From the NCBI GenBank assembly GCA_040779345.1, contig JBFONU010000004.1:62001-126000 (forward strand): DNA of 64,000 nt. The letters run 5' to 3'. Position numbers and translations under genes: made by a program. Below the pieces are notes generated by a model that saw only the letters and a list, made by a program, of their open reading frames with translations, was not told the origin of the DNA and did no database searches. This document shows, piece after piece, positions 53,211 to 61,405 of this stretch (positions are counted from its first letter, which is position 1; every line of letters begins with the position of its first letter). Source of the stretch: Thalassotalea_H sp040779345. Lineage in GTDB: Bacteria; Pseudomonadota; Gammaproteobacteria; Enterobacterales; Alteromonadaceae.

Positions 53211-54192
53211 GGCTTATGTTCATACGTGGCAGTTCAAAGCACCTATCGATAAATAGTCCTATATCTTGCGGTGTATAAGTAGCAATCGGTTTATCTTCTG
53301 CTATTGCTTGCCAAACAATATAGTAACGCTCGTAACCTTTTAGCTCTTTCTCAGATAAGTTTGCTTTACCTGCTAAAAACTCTTTATATACATGAAAAAA
53401 TAAAGGTTTCGTTGATTCAGGCTCTTATGGCTTGCTTTGTAATACAGCGCTGGTGGTTTTCGGAGATAATAATTGCTGTAATTGTCGTTCGGTTATTGCA
53501 TCACCTTTAAAAACTGCCTGCAATAAGTCATTTTTCACATTAGTTGATGTCGTTAATTTACTCACTAACATTTTAAATGCCAATGATGAGGTATTCGCTT
53601 CATAGCCTTTACTTAATAGCAACTGCCTTGCTAGTTCATGAGTGCCTAACTCGTCAATTTCGTCAGAATGGCTTACCAGTACTTTAACCATTGAAGATAA
53701 CGCTTCCATAAATGGCCATTTATCACCTTCAGATAAACCCGCAATAATTTCTTGAAGGCGCTTGGTTCGTGTTTCGTTACTAGAGGCTTGAGCAATATAG
53801 GTAAGCTCTTCTTTGAAATGATTATCATCACTTAGCAGGTTTGTTTGGCCTAAAACATTAATGGCATGTGCGCCATTAGAATACCCTTGTTCAAGCTCTG
53901 CAATTAAAACATCAATGTCACTTACCGAAAGTTGCTTTAGCATGGCGTCCTTTATCTTCATTAACATGGGCTTAACGTCACTAGTGTCTAATGATTTTGA
54001 AGTGATAACAAGTTGTTTTAACTATTGAATATAAGGCTTGAATTGATTAATACGTTTGATTGCTAAAATCAGGTTTTGAGTTTGTAGTCCAATACGGATT
54101 TCTCTAGTTCCTAACCGCTTTGGCAGTTTTATTCGAAAATAGAACCGCTGTTTACGTAGGTATAAGTACTTATTGCCAGCAACAGCTTTCAT
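53211..54192 (-). pseudogene. Tyrosine recombinase (site-specific integrase) pseudogene truncated by an IS
   Basis: From ATG 54192 a single phase reads KAVAGNKYLYLRKQRFYFR (a DUF6538-type N-terminal domain). It then passes an in-frame TAG at 54022-54024, a 180-residue helical part (53967-53428), an in-frame TAA at 53425-53427, and a core-binding stretch (KPLFFHVYKEFLAGK, IATYTPQDIGLFIDRCFELP). It is cut at 53210/53211 by the IS right end. The catalytic R-H-R-Y domain is absent. Its start lies about 260 bp from the 3' end of rnpB, in the same direction, as for integrases next to their attachment site. Confidence 0.75.
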
Positions 54193-54212
54193 TAAACTAG
54201 GTTAGTTGGCCA

Positions 54213-54369
54213 CCGTGTATCACACCGTGTACCAAATTTTTTACTCAAATATATAAAGCGTAGTGAAATCTTAACAGGCAAAAATTGCAGTTAAAACAAG
54301 TTCCTGAGTAAATTTGAAAGAACTAAATTTGAAGTTTAAAAATCAAACCGTGTACCAATCGGTGTACCA
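54213..54369. repeat. Two pairs of 12-bp-phased CGTGTACCA repeats
   Basis: CCGTGTATCA (54213-54222) and CCGTGTACCA (54225-54234) form the first pair. CCGTGTACCA (54348-54357) and CGGTGTACCA (54360-54369) form the second. Within each pair the spacing is 12 bp. They lie between the integrase start and rnpB, the expected place for integrase or excisionase arm sites. Confidence 0.7.
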
Positions 54370-54403
54370 TTTTTTTGATTTTAATTGATTGATATGTAAA
54401 GGA

Positions 54404-54453
54404 TTTTAGTAGGCTGCTTGATTATTAATTAGATAATCAAGCAGTTACTAAAA
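54404..54453 (-). other. Long hairpin adjoining the rnpB 3' end (terminator or att-associated palindrome)
   Basis: TTTTAGTA-gg-CTGCTTGATTAT, a 7-nt loop, then ATAATCAAGCAG-t-TACTAAAA form a 20-bp stem with one small bulge. It directly follows the mature 3' end of RNase P RNA on the minus strand. Beyond the stem there is no clean T tract, so it could be a processed or displaced rnpB terminator or part of an attachment site. Confidence 0.6.
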
Positions 54454-54454
54454 T

Positions 54455-54880
54455 TGGTGAGTTGACACATAAGCCGGGTTTTGTAGCTTTTCCGAAGAAA
54501 AGTGACAATCATTCGTCTAGGCCTTAAATCGCTCTAAGGCTCAAGCAACCTACCCGGTTTCCACGCGAGCCACGCGTTCATTATTTAAAATGATGAAACC
54601 CTATTTGGTCTTGCTCCGGGTGGAGTTTACCCTGCAATTACTGTTACCAGCAATCCGGTGCGCTCTTACCGCACCCTTTCAGCCTTACCTGTGCTTTTCC
54701 TAATAAATTAAGAAAGCCATCGGCGGTCTTCTCTCTGCTGCACTTGTCGTCGGCTTGCGCCGCCCAGGCGTTACCTGGCACCCTGCTCATTGGAGCCCGG
54801 ACTTTCCTCCCCTTTATCTGTCTATTGGGAACCGAAATTCAAAATACAACGATAAAGCAGCGATTGTCTCGTCAACTCGG
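54455..54880 (-). ncRNA. rnpB: RNase P RNA (class A)
   Basis: The catalytic RNA of RNase P, which trims tRNA 5' leaders. On the minus strand the 5' end GAGTTGAC pairs with GTCAACTC at the 3' end to form P1. Conserved core segments are visible: GAGGAAAGTCCGGGCTCC (about 54795-54812), AGGGTGCCAGGTAACGCC with the following loop, and the near-terminal AACCCGGCTTAT. Ends are approximate to a few bases. It lies between the eroded island on one side and rsmI on the other. Confidence 0.95.
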
Positions 54881-55061
54881 GGCGCATTCTACCTTATAAT
54901 ATTCACTATCGCTAACACTAATATTTACATCATTCATTTTGTATTTATTTAAATAAATAGCAGGTATAGGCTCCGACAGGGGAATTTCGAATGCTTTCCT
55001 AAAAATTAAATTTCAGTTCGTTAACTACGCTATTTAACAATGCGCTTTTTCAATAACATCA

Positions 55062-55910
55062 CTATTTGTATGAAAGACTGAGTTCATATAATGATTTTTT
55101 ATTGATCTGATATATTTCGGCTGTAATAGCACAGGCTTTTTTAGGCGGTAGCTCTTTTAATAAGAGTTTTAAGGTGGCTTCGACTTCGGCAGATATTTGT
55201 GCTTCTTTGATTTCAGCACCGCTAATGATTAATACCATTTCGCCTTTTAGCTGATTTGGATCTTGTTCAAGCCAGGCTAGAAGGTTATCGGCTGTATCTG
55301 AATGTATTGTTTCAAAGGTTTTGGTTAACTCTCTTGCCATCACGATTTGACGTTCACCTCCTAAAGTTTTAACAATATCTTCGACCGTATCAATTGCTCT
55401 TCTTGGGGCATCATAAAAAACCATCGTGCGTTCTTCATTGATTAGTGACATTAATACCGCTTGCCTTGCTCCTGATTTAGAGGGTAAAAAACCCTCAAAT
55501 GAAAAACGATCTGTGGGTAACCCTGCAACTGATAACGCAGAAATTGCCGCGCAAGCTCCCGGTATAGGAGAAATAGTTAACCCTAAATTTCTGCAATATC
55601 GTACTAAATGAAAACCAGGATCACTAATTAACGGTGTTCCAGCATCAGACACTAAAGCTATGTTTTTACCTTCTTGTAATAAACTCGCGACATACTCTTG
55701 CTTTTGCCTTTCATTATGATCATGCAATGAAAGTGTTTTATTTGATATCGAAAAAGCCGACATGAGCTTTTTTGTGTGACGGGTATCTTCACAAGCAATA
55801 ACATCAACTGACGATAATATATCAATTGCCCGTTGGCTGATGTCTGATAAGTTACCTATGGGAGTTGCAACAATATATAAGGTGCCGAAAGTATCTGCTT
55901 TATCTGTCAT
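55062..55910 (-). CDS. rsmI: 16S rRNA (cytidine-1402 2'-O)-methyltransferase
   Basis: A 282-residue SAM-dependent enzyme that, with RsmH, modifies C1402 in the ribosomal decoding centre. Hallmarks are LYIVATPIGNLSDISQRAI at the N-terminus, CEDTRHTKKL, LVSDAGTPLISDPG and PIPGACAAISALSVAGLPTDRFSFEGFLP. It is divergent from lpoA, the standard arrangement in gammaproteobacteria. Confidence 0.96.
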   Translation of the reverse strand: MTDKADTFGTLYIVATPIGNLSDISQRAIDILSSVDVIACEDTRHTKKLMSAFSISNKTLSLHDHNERQKQEYVASLLQEGKNIALVSDAGTPLISDPGFHLVRYCRNLGLTISPIPGACAAISALSVAGLPTDRFSFEGFLPSKSGARQAVLMSLINEERTMVFYDAPRRAIDTVEDIVKTLGGERQIVMARELTKTFETIHSDTADNLLAWLEQDPNQLKGEMVLIISGAEIKEAQISAEVEATLKLLLKELPPKKACAITAEIYQINKKSLYELSLSYK

Positions 55911-55986
55911 TTATCTATACTTGTGTTGAGCCAATCGATGATGGCGTTTATTATACAATAACTATATTCATTACGGGTTTTTCTTT

Positions 55987-57831
55987 GTGAGCAAAATAAC
56001 TTTTTCACAACCTACAGTTTCTCTCTTGATCACCTTGGCAATTTCAAGTCTCTTGTTCAGTTGTGCCAGTAATAAAACAGTCGTAAAAAAAGTAGATAAG
56101 CACCCTGACACTGAGGATATTTCTGCCATTGAAAGCTTAAGCGCACAAACCTATTTAGAAAAAGCAAACAGCACGTCTCCCGAGCAAGCGGTGAGTTTAT
56201 TTATTTCAGCGAGTAAACAATTCATCATTGAACAGCAGCTTGCTAAAGCGCTATGGCTGGCTGAACAAACATTGCCATTAATTAACAATAATCACCAAAA
56301 AAACCAGTTACAGCTTATCAAAGCTGAAAGTCTAACGTTAACTTCTAAGTTTGACTTAGCTTTAACCGCTATCAATGCCATTGAAAATCTTGACTCTTTA
56401 AACCCATCACAGCAACATAAATATTATCAGTTATTGGCTTTAACCCAAGAAAATAGAGGCTTACCTTTAGCCGCTATAAATTCCAAACTGCATGCTTATG
56501 CATTGCAACCACAACAGTCATACGATGAAGTAGATAACCTTTGGCTTGAACTAAATACTTTATCTCATTGGCAAATTGAAGAGTTAGTCTTAGAAAATCC
56601 GCCGCATATTCGGGGTTGGCAGCAGTTATTAAATTTTGCCCAACGATTTGGTTACGATCCCTTAATCTTTAATCGTTATTTAATACAATGGCAGAGACAA
56701 TTTGATTCCCACCCAGCAAGTATACTAATTCCTCAATTGGTTAATAACCGCCCGGTAATAACGGGGACACAGCATAAAATAGCCGTCATACTGCCGTTAT
56801 CAGGCACTCAACAATCGGCAGGAGAATCGGCGCAACAAGGGATTTTAGCAGCATATAATAATAATGATGCTATCACCTTACATTTTATTGACTCTAATAA
56901 CCTTGATATGAGTAGCCTCAACCTTAAATTATCGGAATTACAGATCAGTCATGTTATTGGGCCTTTACTGAAAGAGAATGTTAATAACTATATCGCTCAA
57001 ACTGATCTGGTATTACCGACATTATTATTTAACACCCCTAATACCGGTCAATTAAAAGAGCACCACATGGTGTTATCAATGAATCCTGCTGATGAAGCTA
57101 TTCAAGCAGCGACCACATTAAGTCGCAGAAATTACCAACACCCGATTGTTTTTAGTCAACAAGATAATGTCAGTAAACGTATAGCCCAAACATTTATTCA
57201 GCAATGGGATAAAATCACTGGCGTTACCCCTGAAATCGTTTACGTGACTAACGGTGCAAACTTGCAAGATGAATTAAAAGTAAGTTTAGATGTCTCATCA
57301 AGCCAAGATAGAATCAATAATATCGATAAAAGAATTCGTCAAAAAATTAAAACCCAAGCGCGAAACCGTCGAGATCTCGATATGATTTATATCGTTGGCT
57401 CACCAAATGAAACACGCCTATTAAAACCCTATATCGATGTGAATATTAGTCCATTTGCCGAGACAATCCCTATCTTTGCCAGTTCACGTAGTCATAGCGA
57501 CAATGCTGACAGCAGTGATAGCCGTGACCTTACCGGTTTACAATTTACTGAGATGCCGTGGTTACTCAAGAGTAAGCAACAAAATCAATCGTTAAAGCAA
57601 CTTAACGAAGCCATTTGGCCCAATAGAAGCGACAGTTTACAGCGTATTTTTGCAATGGGTTATGACAGCTTATCGTTAATTGATAAATTCCAATCGTTTA
57701 AGCAATTCCCTTACATTCGTCACTTCGGTCAAACAGGTATTATTAAGCTTAATGGTGACAACATATTAACTCGAAGTTTGTTATGGGGTCGTTATCAAAA
57801 AGACGAAGTACAGGAAGTTGCTCTTGAGTAA
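55987..57831 (+). CDS. lpoA: Penicillin-binding protein activator LpoA
   Basis: A 614-residue outer-membrane lipoprotein starting at GTG, with lipobox LLFSC near residue 26. The N-terminal TPR-like helical half (about 45-245) is followed by a periplasmic-binding-protein-like domain (IAVILPLSGTQQSAGESAQQG near 262). LpoA reaches through the peptidoglycan to activate PBP1A. It heads the lpoA-yraN-diaA-dolP run. Confidence 0.93.
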   Translation: MSKITFSQPTVSLLITLAISSLLFSCASNKTVVKKVDKHPDTEDISAIESLSAQTYLEKANSTSPEQAVSLFISASKQFIIEQQLAKALWLAEQTLPLINNNHQKNQLQLIKAESLTLTSKFDLALTAINAIENLDSLNPSQQHKYYQLLALTQENRGLPLAAINSKLHAYALQPQQSYDEVDNLWLELNTLSHWQIEELVLENPPHIRGWQQLLNFAQRFGYDPLIFNRYLIQWQRQFDSHPASILIPQLVNNRPVITGTQHKIAVILPLSGTQQSAGESAQQGILAAYNNNDAITLHFIDSNNLDMSSLNLKLSELQISHVIGPLLKENVNNYIAQTDLVLPTLLFNTPNTGQLKEHHMVLSMNPADEAIQAATTLSRRNYQHPIVFSQQDNVSKRIAQTFIQQWDKITGVTPEIVYVTNGANLQDELKVSLDVSSSQDRINNIDKRIRQKIKTQARNRRDLDMIYIVGSPNETRLLKPYIDVNISPFAETIPIFASSRSHSDNADSSDSRDLTGLQFTEMPWLLKSKQQNQSLKQLNEAIWPNRSDSLQRIFAMGYDSLSLIDKFQSFKQFPYIRHFGQTGIIKLNGDNILTRSLLWGRYQKDEVQEVALE

Positions 57832-58210
57832 AATTGACAAGGTCTCGACAATATCAAACAAAGCATTAGGCGATAGTTGGGAGTCTTATGCTGAAAGTTT
57901 TTTAACTAATAATGGCCTAACGTTATTAACGAAAAACTTTCATTCTCGCCATGGAGAAATTGATTTAATCATGCAAGATGGTGATGTTATTGTATTTATC
58001 GAAGTGAAATATCGTAAGAATAACCATTATGGTGGGGCAATTTCAGCCGTTACCCCAAAAAAACAGCAAAAAATCATTAAAACAGCAACATTTTTTCTGC
58101 ACCAGCAAGGATTAAATGAATATAATACCGCATGTCGATTTGACGTAATCGCTATAGAAGGTGATAAGGATCACCCCAATACTGAATGGCTTAAAAATGC
58201 CTTTAGTTAA
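57824..58210 (+). CDS. yraN: YraN/UPF0102 family nuclease-like protein
   Basis: A 128-residue protein with a PD-(D/E)xK-like core: RHGEIDLIMQDGDVIVFIEVKYR. I prefer TTG 57824 as the start because AGGAAG at 57811-57816 lies 7 nt upstream; TTG 57818 is the alternative. It overlaps the end of lpoA by 8 bp, so the two are coupled. Biological function is unknown. Confidence 0.9.
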   Translation: MSKIDKVSTISNKALGDSWESYAESFLTNNGLTLLTKNFHSRHGEIDLIMQDGDVIVFIEVKYRKNNHYGGAISAVTPKKQQKIIKTATFFLHQQGLNEYNTACRFDVIAIEGDKDHPNTEWLKNAFS

Positions 58211-58265
58211 AAAACGATACTAGAGTCAAATTATACTAGCTTAATCTACGGAGCAAAGTTCATTT

Positions 58266-58856
58266 ATGTTAGAACGAATTAAAAGCAATTTTACTGAAAG
58301 TATTCAAACAAAAATTGCCGCAAGTGAAGCCTTAGCGAGTCCTATTGAATCTGCGGGTATGGTAATGGTACAAGCCTTATTGGCTGGCCATAAAATTTTA
58401 GCTTGTGGTAATGGCGGATCTGCTGGTGATGCTCAGCATTTCTCAGCTGAGCTTTTAAATCGTTACGAAACTGAGCGCCCACCTCTACCCGCTATTGCCT
58501 TAACCACCGACAGTTCAACCATCACATCAATTGGCAATGACTACCATTTTGATGAAGTTTTTTCTAAGCAAGTGAGAGCTTTAGGTAATAATGGTGATGT
58601 ACTGCTGGCTATTTCAACCAGTGGCAACTCACGTAACGTCATTAAAGCGATTGAAGCAGCCGTTGCCCGCGACATGCCGATTATTGCTCTGACAGGCAAA
58701 GATGGTGGTGATATTGCAGGGTTATTAGGTGAAGGTGATGTAGAAATACGCGTACCTTCATCTCGTACCGCTAGAATTCAAGAAGTTCATTTGGTTGTCA
58801 TTCACTGTTTATGTGACATTATCGATACAACCTTATTTCCACAAGAAGAATCATAA
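58266..58856 (+). CDS. diaA: SIS-domain protein DiaA/GmhA family
   Basis: A 196-residue SIS-domain protein with GNGGSAGDAQHFSAELLNR and the phosphosugar-type STSGNSRNVI loop. The place between yraN and dolP favours DiaA, which binds DnaA and promotes orderly initiation, over the paralogous heptose isomerase GmhA; sequence alone does not separate the two. dolP begins 1 bp after the stop. Confidence 0.88.
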   Translation: MLERIKSNFTESIQTKIAASEALASPIESAGMVMVQALLAGHKILACGNGGSAGDAQHFSAELLNRYETERPPLPAIALTTDSSTITSIGNDYHFDEVFSKQVRALGNNGDVLLAISTSGNSRNVIKAIEAAVARDMPIIALTGKDGGDIAGLLGEGDVEIRVPSSRTARIQEVHLVVIHCLCDIIDTTLFPQEES

Positions 58857-58857
58857 T

Positions 58858-59430
58858 ATGCAGTTTAAACGATTTATATGTATTGCGGCTATAACCGCAA
58901 CTTTGCAAGGTTGTGTTGCGGCAGCCGTTGTTGGAGTTATCGGCGGCGCATCAGTTGCCAACGATAACCGTAGCATTGGTAATCAAGTCGATGATCAAAA
59001 AATTGAGTTAGTTGCTCATACCAATTTAGCTAAAATTGAAGGGCTTTCTGATAATACCAATCTTCAGGTTGTCAGCTTTAATGGCAAGGTACTCATAGTT
59101 GGTCAATCCCCTAATAGCTACTTAAAAGATTTAGCGATTAAAACATTAAATAATGTTGAAGGTATTGAACATATTTATGACCAAATTCGTATTGGTAATA
59201 CCGTCTCTGTTACCACTAAAAGTAATGACATATGGTTAACGTCAAAAGTAAAAACGGCATTATTTGCTAAAGATGAAATAGATGCGACCAATATTAAAGT
59301 CGTTACTGAAAACGGTGAGGTGTTTTTAATGGGATTAATTAAAAGTGCTGAAGCAAATGCCGCGGTTGAAGTTGCTAGAAACATTAGTGGGGTCAACAGA
59401 GTGTTTAAAATGTTTGAATACATCAATTAA
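58858..59430 (+). CDS. dolP: Division/outer-membrane stress-associated lipoprotein DolP
   Basis: A 190-residue lipoprotein from ATG 58858; the open frame runs further upstream but would overlap diaA without need. The lipobox is LQGC near residue 19. Two BON domains follow (about 50-118 and 128-190), with SNDIWLTSKVKTALFAKDEIDATNIKVVTENGEVFLMG in the second split across the boundary. DolP (formerly YraP) supports outer-membrane integrity at division sites. Confidence 0.92.
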   Translation: MQFKRFICIAAITATLQGCVAAAVVGVIGGASVANDNRSIGNQVDDQKIELVAHTNLAKIEGLSDNTNLQVVSFNGKVLIVGQSPNSYLKDLAIKTLNNVEGIEHIYDQIRIGNTVSVTTKSNDIWLTSKVKTALFAKDEIDATNIKVVTENGEVFLMGLIKSAEANAAVEVARNISGVNRVFKMFEYIN

Positions 59431-59505
59431 CACTGTAAAACTGCTTCACCCTCACTATAAGATGCTTGCTTAATCATCCATCATAGCCAATACATGGTGG
59501 ATGCT

Positions 59506-59949
59506 TTATTTAATCACTTTTAAACTTGCACGACCTTTCGATTGACTCTTAGTCTTTGCTTTATCATCTGATTTTATCGTTGATAAAATAGCAGGACTGG
59601 ACTCTTCTTCATTTTCATCAATTTCAGGGTGTTCAATAGCAAGAGATGTCCCTGCACCATTTTCTTTGGCGTATATCGCAGCAACAGCACCATAAGGCAC
59701 AACAAGGTGTTCAAGTTTTCCGCCAAAGCGCGCACTAAATTCGATTTGCTCTCCCACCATTGAGATAGAACCTATCGCAGACGAAGATACATTCAATGTG
59801 ATCTGACCATCATTTACATAGGCCATTGGCACCATTACGCCATACACATTAACATCGACCACGATATAAGGGGTCAATTGGTTATCAGATATCCAGTCAT
59901 AAAAAGCCCTAACAATGTAGGGCTTTGTTGATGTCATTGAGTCAGACAT
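59506..59949 (-). CDS. sspB: ClpXP protease specificity-enhancing factor SspB
   Basis: A 147-residue adaptor that delivers ssrA-tagged proteins to ClpXP. The N-terminal YIVRAFYDWISDNQLTPYIVVD and FSARFGGKLEHLVVPYGAVAAIYAKENG are diagnostic. The variable linker ends in ASLKVIK, the conserved XB motif that docks on ClpX. It lies 5 bp after sspA. Confidence 0.96.
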   Translation of the reverse strand: MSDSMTSTKPYIVRAFYDWISDNQLTPYIVVDVNVYGVMVPMAYVNDGQITLNVSSSAIGSISMVGEQIEFSARFGGKLEHLVVPYGAVAAIYAKENGAGTSLAIEHPEIDENEEESSPAILSTIKSDDKAKTKSQSKGRASLKVIK

Positions 59950-59954
59950 CAGGG

Positions 59955-60596
59955 TTAAACCGGATTTCCAAAACGTAACTCACGCTCTGATTCCGTTAAT
60001 GATGCTTGAAACGACTCACGTTCAAATAATCTAAGCATGTAGGTTTTTAGCTCCTTAGAGCCTTGACCTTCTAATTCAATGCCCAAAACGGGTAAGCGCC
60101 ATAATAATGGAGCTAAATAACAATCGACTAAGCTAAATTCTTCACTCATAAAGTAAGGCGCTTCATTTAAAATTGGAGCAACACTTAACAAGCTTTCTTT
60201 TAACTCTTGACGGGCTTTTTCAGCTTTATCAGCTGGGCCATTTAAAATGACTTTTGCTAAGCTATACCAGTCTTGCTCAACACGGTGCATCATTAAACGA
60301 CTACGACCACGAGAAACAGGGTAAACAGGCATTAATGGGGGATGAGGAAAACGTTCATCCAAATATTCAATAATAATTGACGCTTCGTATAAAGCTAATT
60401 CTCGATCAATTAATGTTGGTACTGTTCCATAGGGATTTAAATCAATTAAATCCTCTGGCAAATTCGCCATATCAACCAAGTGAATATCTACACCAACGCC
60501 TTTTTCTGCCAACACAATACGTGTCTGATGGCTATACATATCATCTGCATGCGAATATAAATTCATCACTGAGCGTTTGTTTGCAGCTACGGCCAT
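59955..60596 (-). CDS. sspA: Stringent starvation protein A
   Basis: A 213-residue glutathione S-transferase-fold protein that binds RNA polymerase and affects stress and phage promoters. The segments RSVMNLYSHADDMYSHQTRIVLAEKGV, DLNPYGTVPTLIDRELALYES-like and the conserved PHP-like surface loop RFPHPPLMPVYP are visible. It is cotranscribed with sspB and lies downstream of petABC. Confidence 0.95.
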   Translation of the reverse strand: MAVAANKRSVMNLYSHADDMYSHQTRIVLAEKGVGVDIHLVDMANLPEDLIDLNPYGTVPTLIDRELALYEASIIIEYLDERFPHPPLMPVYPVSRGRSRLMMHRVEQDWYSLAKVILNGPADKAEKARQELKESLLSVAPILNEAPYFMSEEFSLVDCYLAPLLWRLPVLGIELEGQGSKELKTYMLRLFERESFQASLTESERELRFGNPV

Positions 60597-60632
60597 TTTG
60601 CCTCCAAAATTCTACTAAATAAAAACTAATAA

Positions 60633-60659
60633 ACCCAAGTGATATATATTCACTTGGGT
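60633..60659 (-). terminator. Hairpin between petC and sspA
   Basis: ACCCAAGTGA and TCACTTGGGT form a 10-bp perfect stem with a 7-nt loop. On the minus strand it is followed by TTTATTAGTTTTT. It sits between the petC stop and the sspA start, so it probably ends or attenuates petABC transcription. A smaller GAGCG/CGCTC hairpin lies at 60670-60683. Confidence 0.65.
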
Positions 60660-60706
60660 ATTTAATAAAGAGCGTAAACGCTCAATAATTTGTGTCACTA
60701 GCAAAA

Positions 60707-61405
60707 CTAGTGCACATCTCTCCAATATTCTTTCTTAAGAAGATATGAAAAAATTAATAAAATAAATAAGAAACCGATCACCCAGTAACCTAATGCTTCT
60801 CGTTCTAATTTATTCGGCTCTGCAACATACTCAAGAAAGTTAGTTAAATCACGAACAAAGTTGTCATACTCTTCTGCCGTCATTGTACCACCAGTTGCAG
60901 GTGTTAAGTGACCATTTTCATCTAACGTTCTAATGCCTTGAAGATCTTGTAATACGTGTGGCATACCAACGTCTTTGAAAACCTGGTTATTTACGCCAAA
61001 AGGTCGGGCACTATCGACATAAAAAGTACGTAAATAAGTATAGATATAATCTGGACTTCTAAAACGCGCTTCTAACGTTAAATCAGGTGGTGCAGTACCA
61101 AACCATTTAGCAGCCTCTTTTGGCGGCATAGTATTGGTAATATGATCACCTGACTTTTCACCCGTTGGCATCCAGTTAGCAACACCTTCAACTTCATCAA
61201 TACCTAAATCAGCAAAAGTACGATTGTAACGTTGGTACTGAAGTTGGTGACAGCCTAAACAATAATTTAAGTAAGATTCAAAACCACGTTTAAGTGACTC
61301 TTTGTCTGATAAATCATTATTTGCCTTATCTAAAGTTAAGCTTGGTCCAGCGGCTAAAGCAAATAATGGTACTAACGCTAAGATTGTTAAAATAAGCTTT
61401 TTCAT
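60707..61405 (-). CDS. petC: Cytochrome c1 of the bc1 complex
   Basis: A 232-residue protein with a signal peptide ending near residue 18 (LALAAG), the haem-binding CLGCH near residue 53, the methionine-ligand region VGMPHVLQDLQG, and a C-terminal membrane anchor (about 207-224). It passes electrons from the Rieske protein to soluble cytochrome c. It overlaps cytochrome b by 1 bp. Confidence 0.95.
   Translation of the reverse strand: MKKLILTILALVPLFALAAGPSLTLDKANNDLSDKESLKRGFESYLNYCLGCHQLQYQRYNRTFADLGIDEVEGVANWMPTGEKSGDHITNTMPPKEAAKWFGTAPPDLTLEARFRSPDYIYTYLRTFYVDSARPFGVNNQVFKDVGMPHVLQDLQGIRTLDENGHLTPATGGTMTAEEYDNFVRDLTNFLEYVAEPNKLEREALGYWVIGFLFILLIFSYLLKKEYWRDVH

Noticed and set aside
54180..54460. 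CRISPR-like array at the GTGTACCA repeats
   Set aside because: Only four 10-bp units in two pairs with unequal spacing; no repeat-spacer structure and no cas genes.
59476..59504. Inverted repeat CATCCA...TGGATG between dolP and sspB as a terminator
   Set aside because: The stem is imperfect and there is no T tract on either strand; its role cannot be supported.
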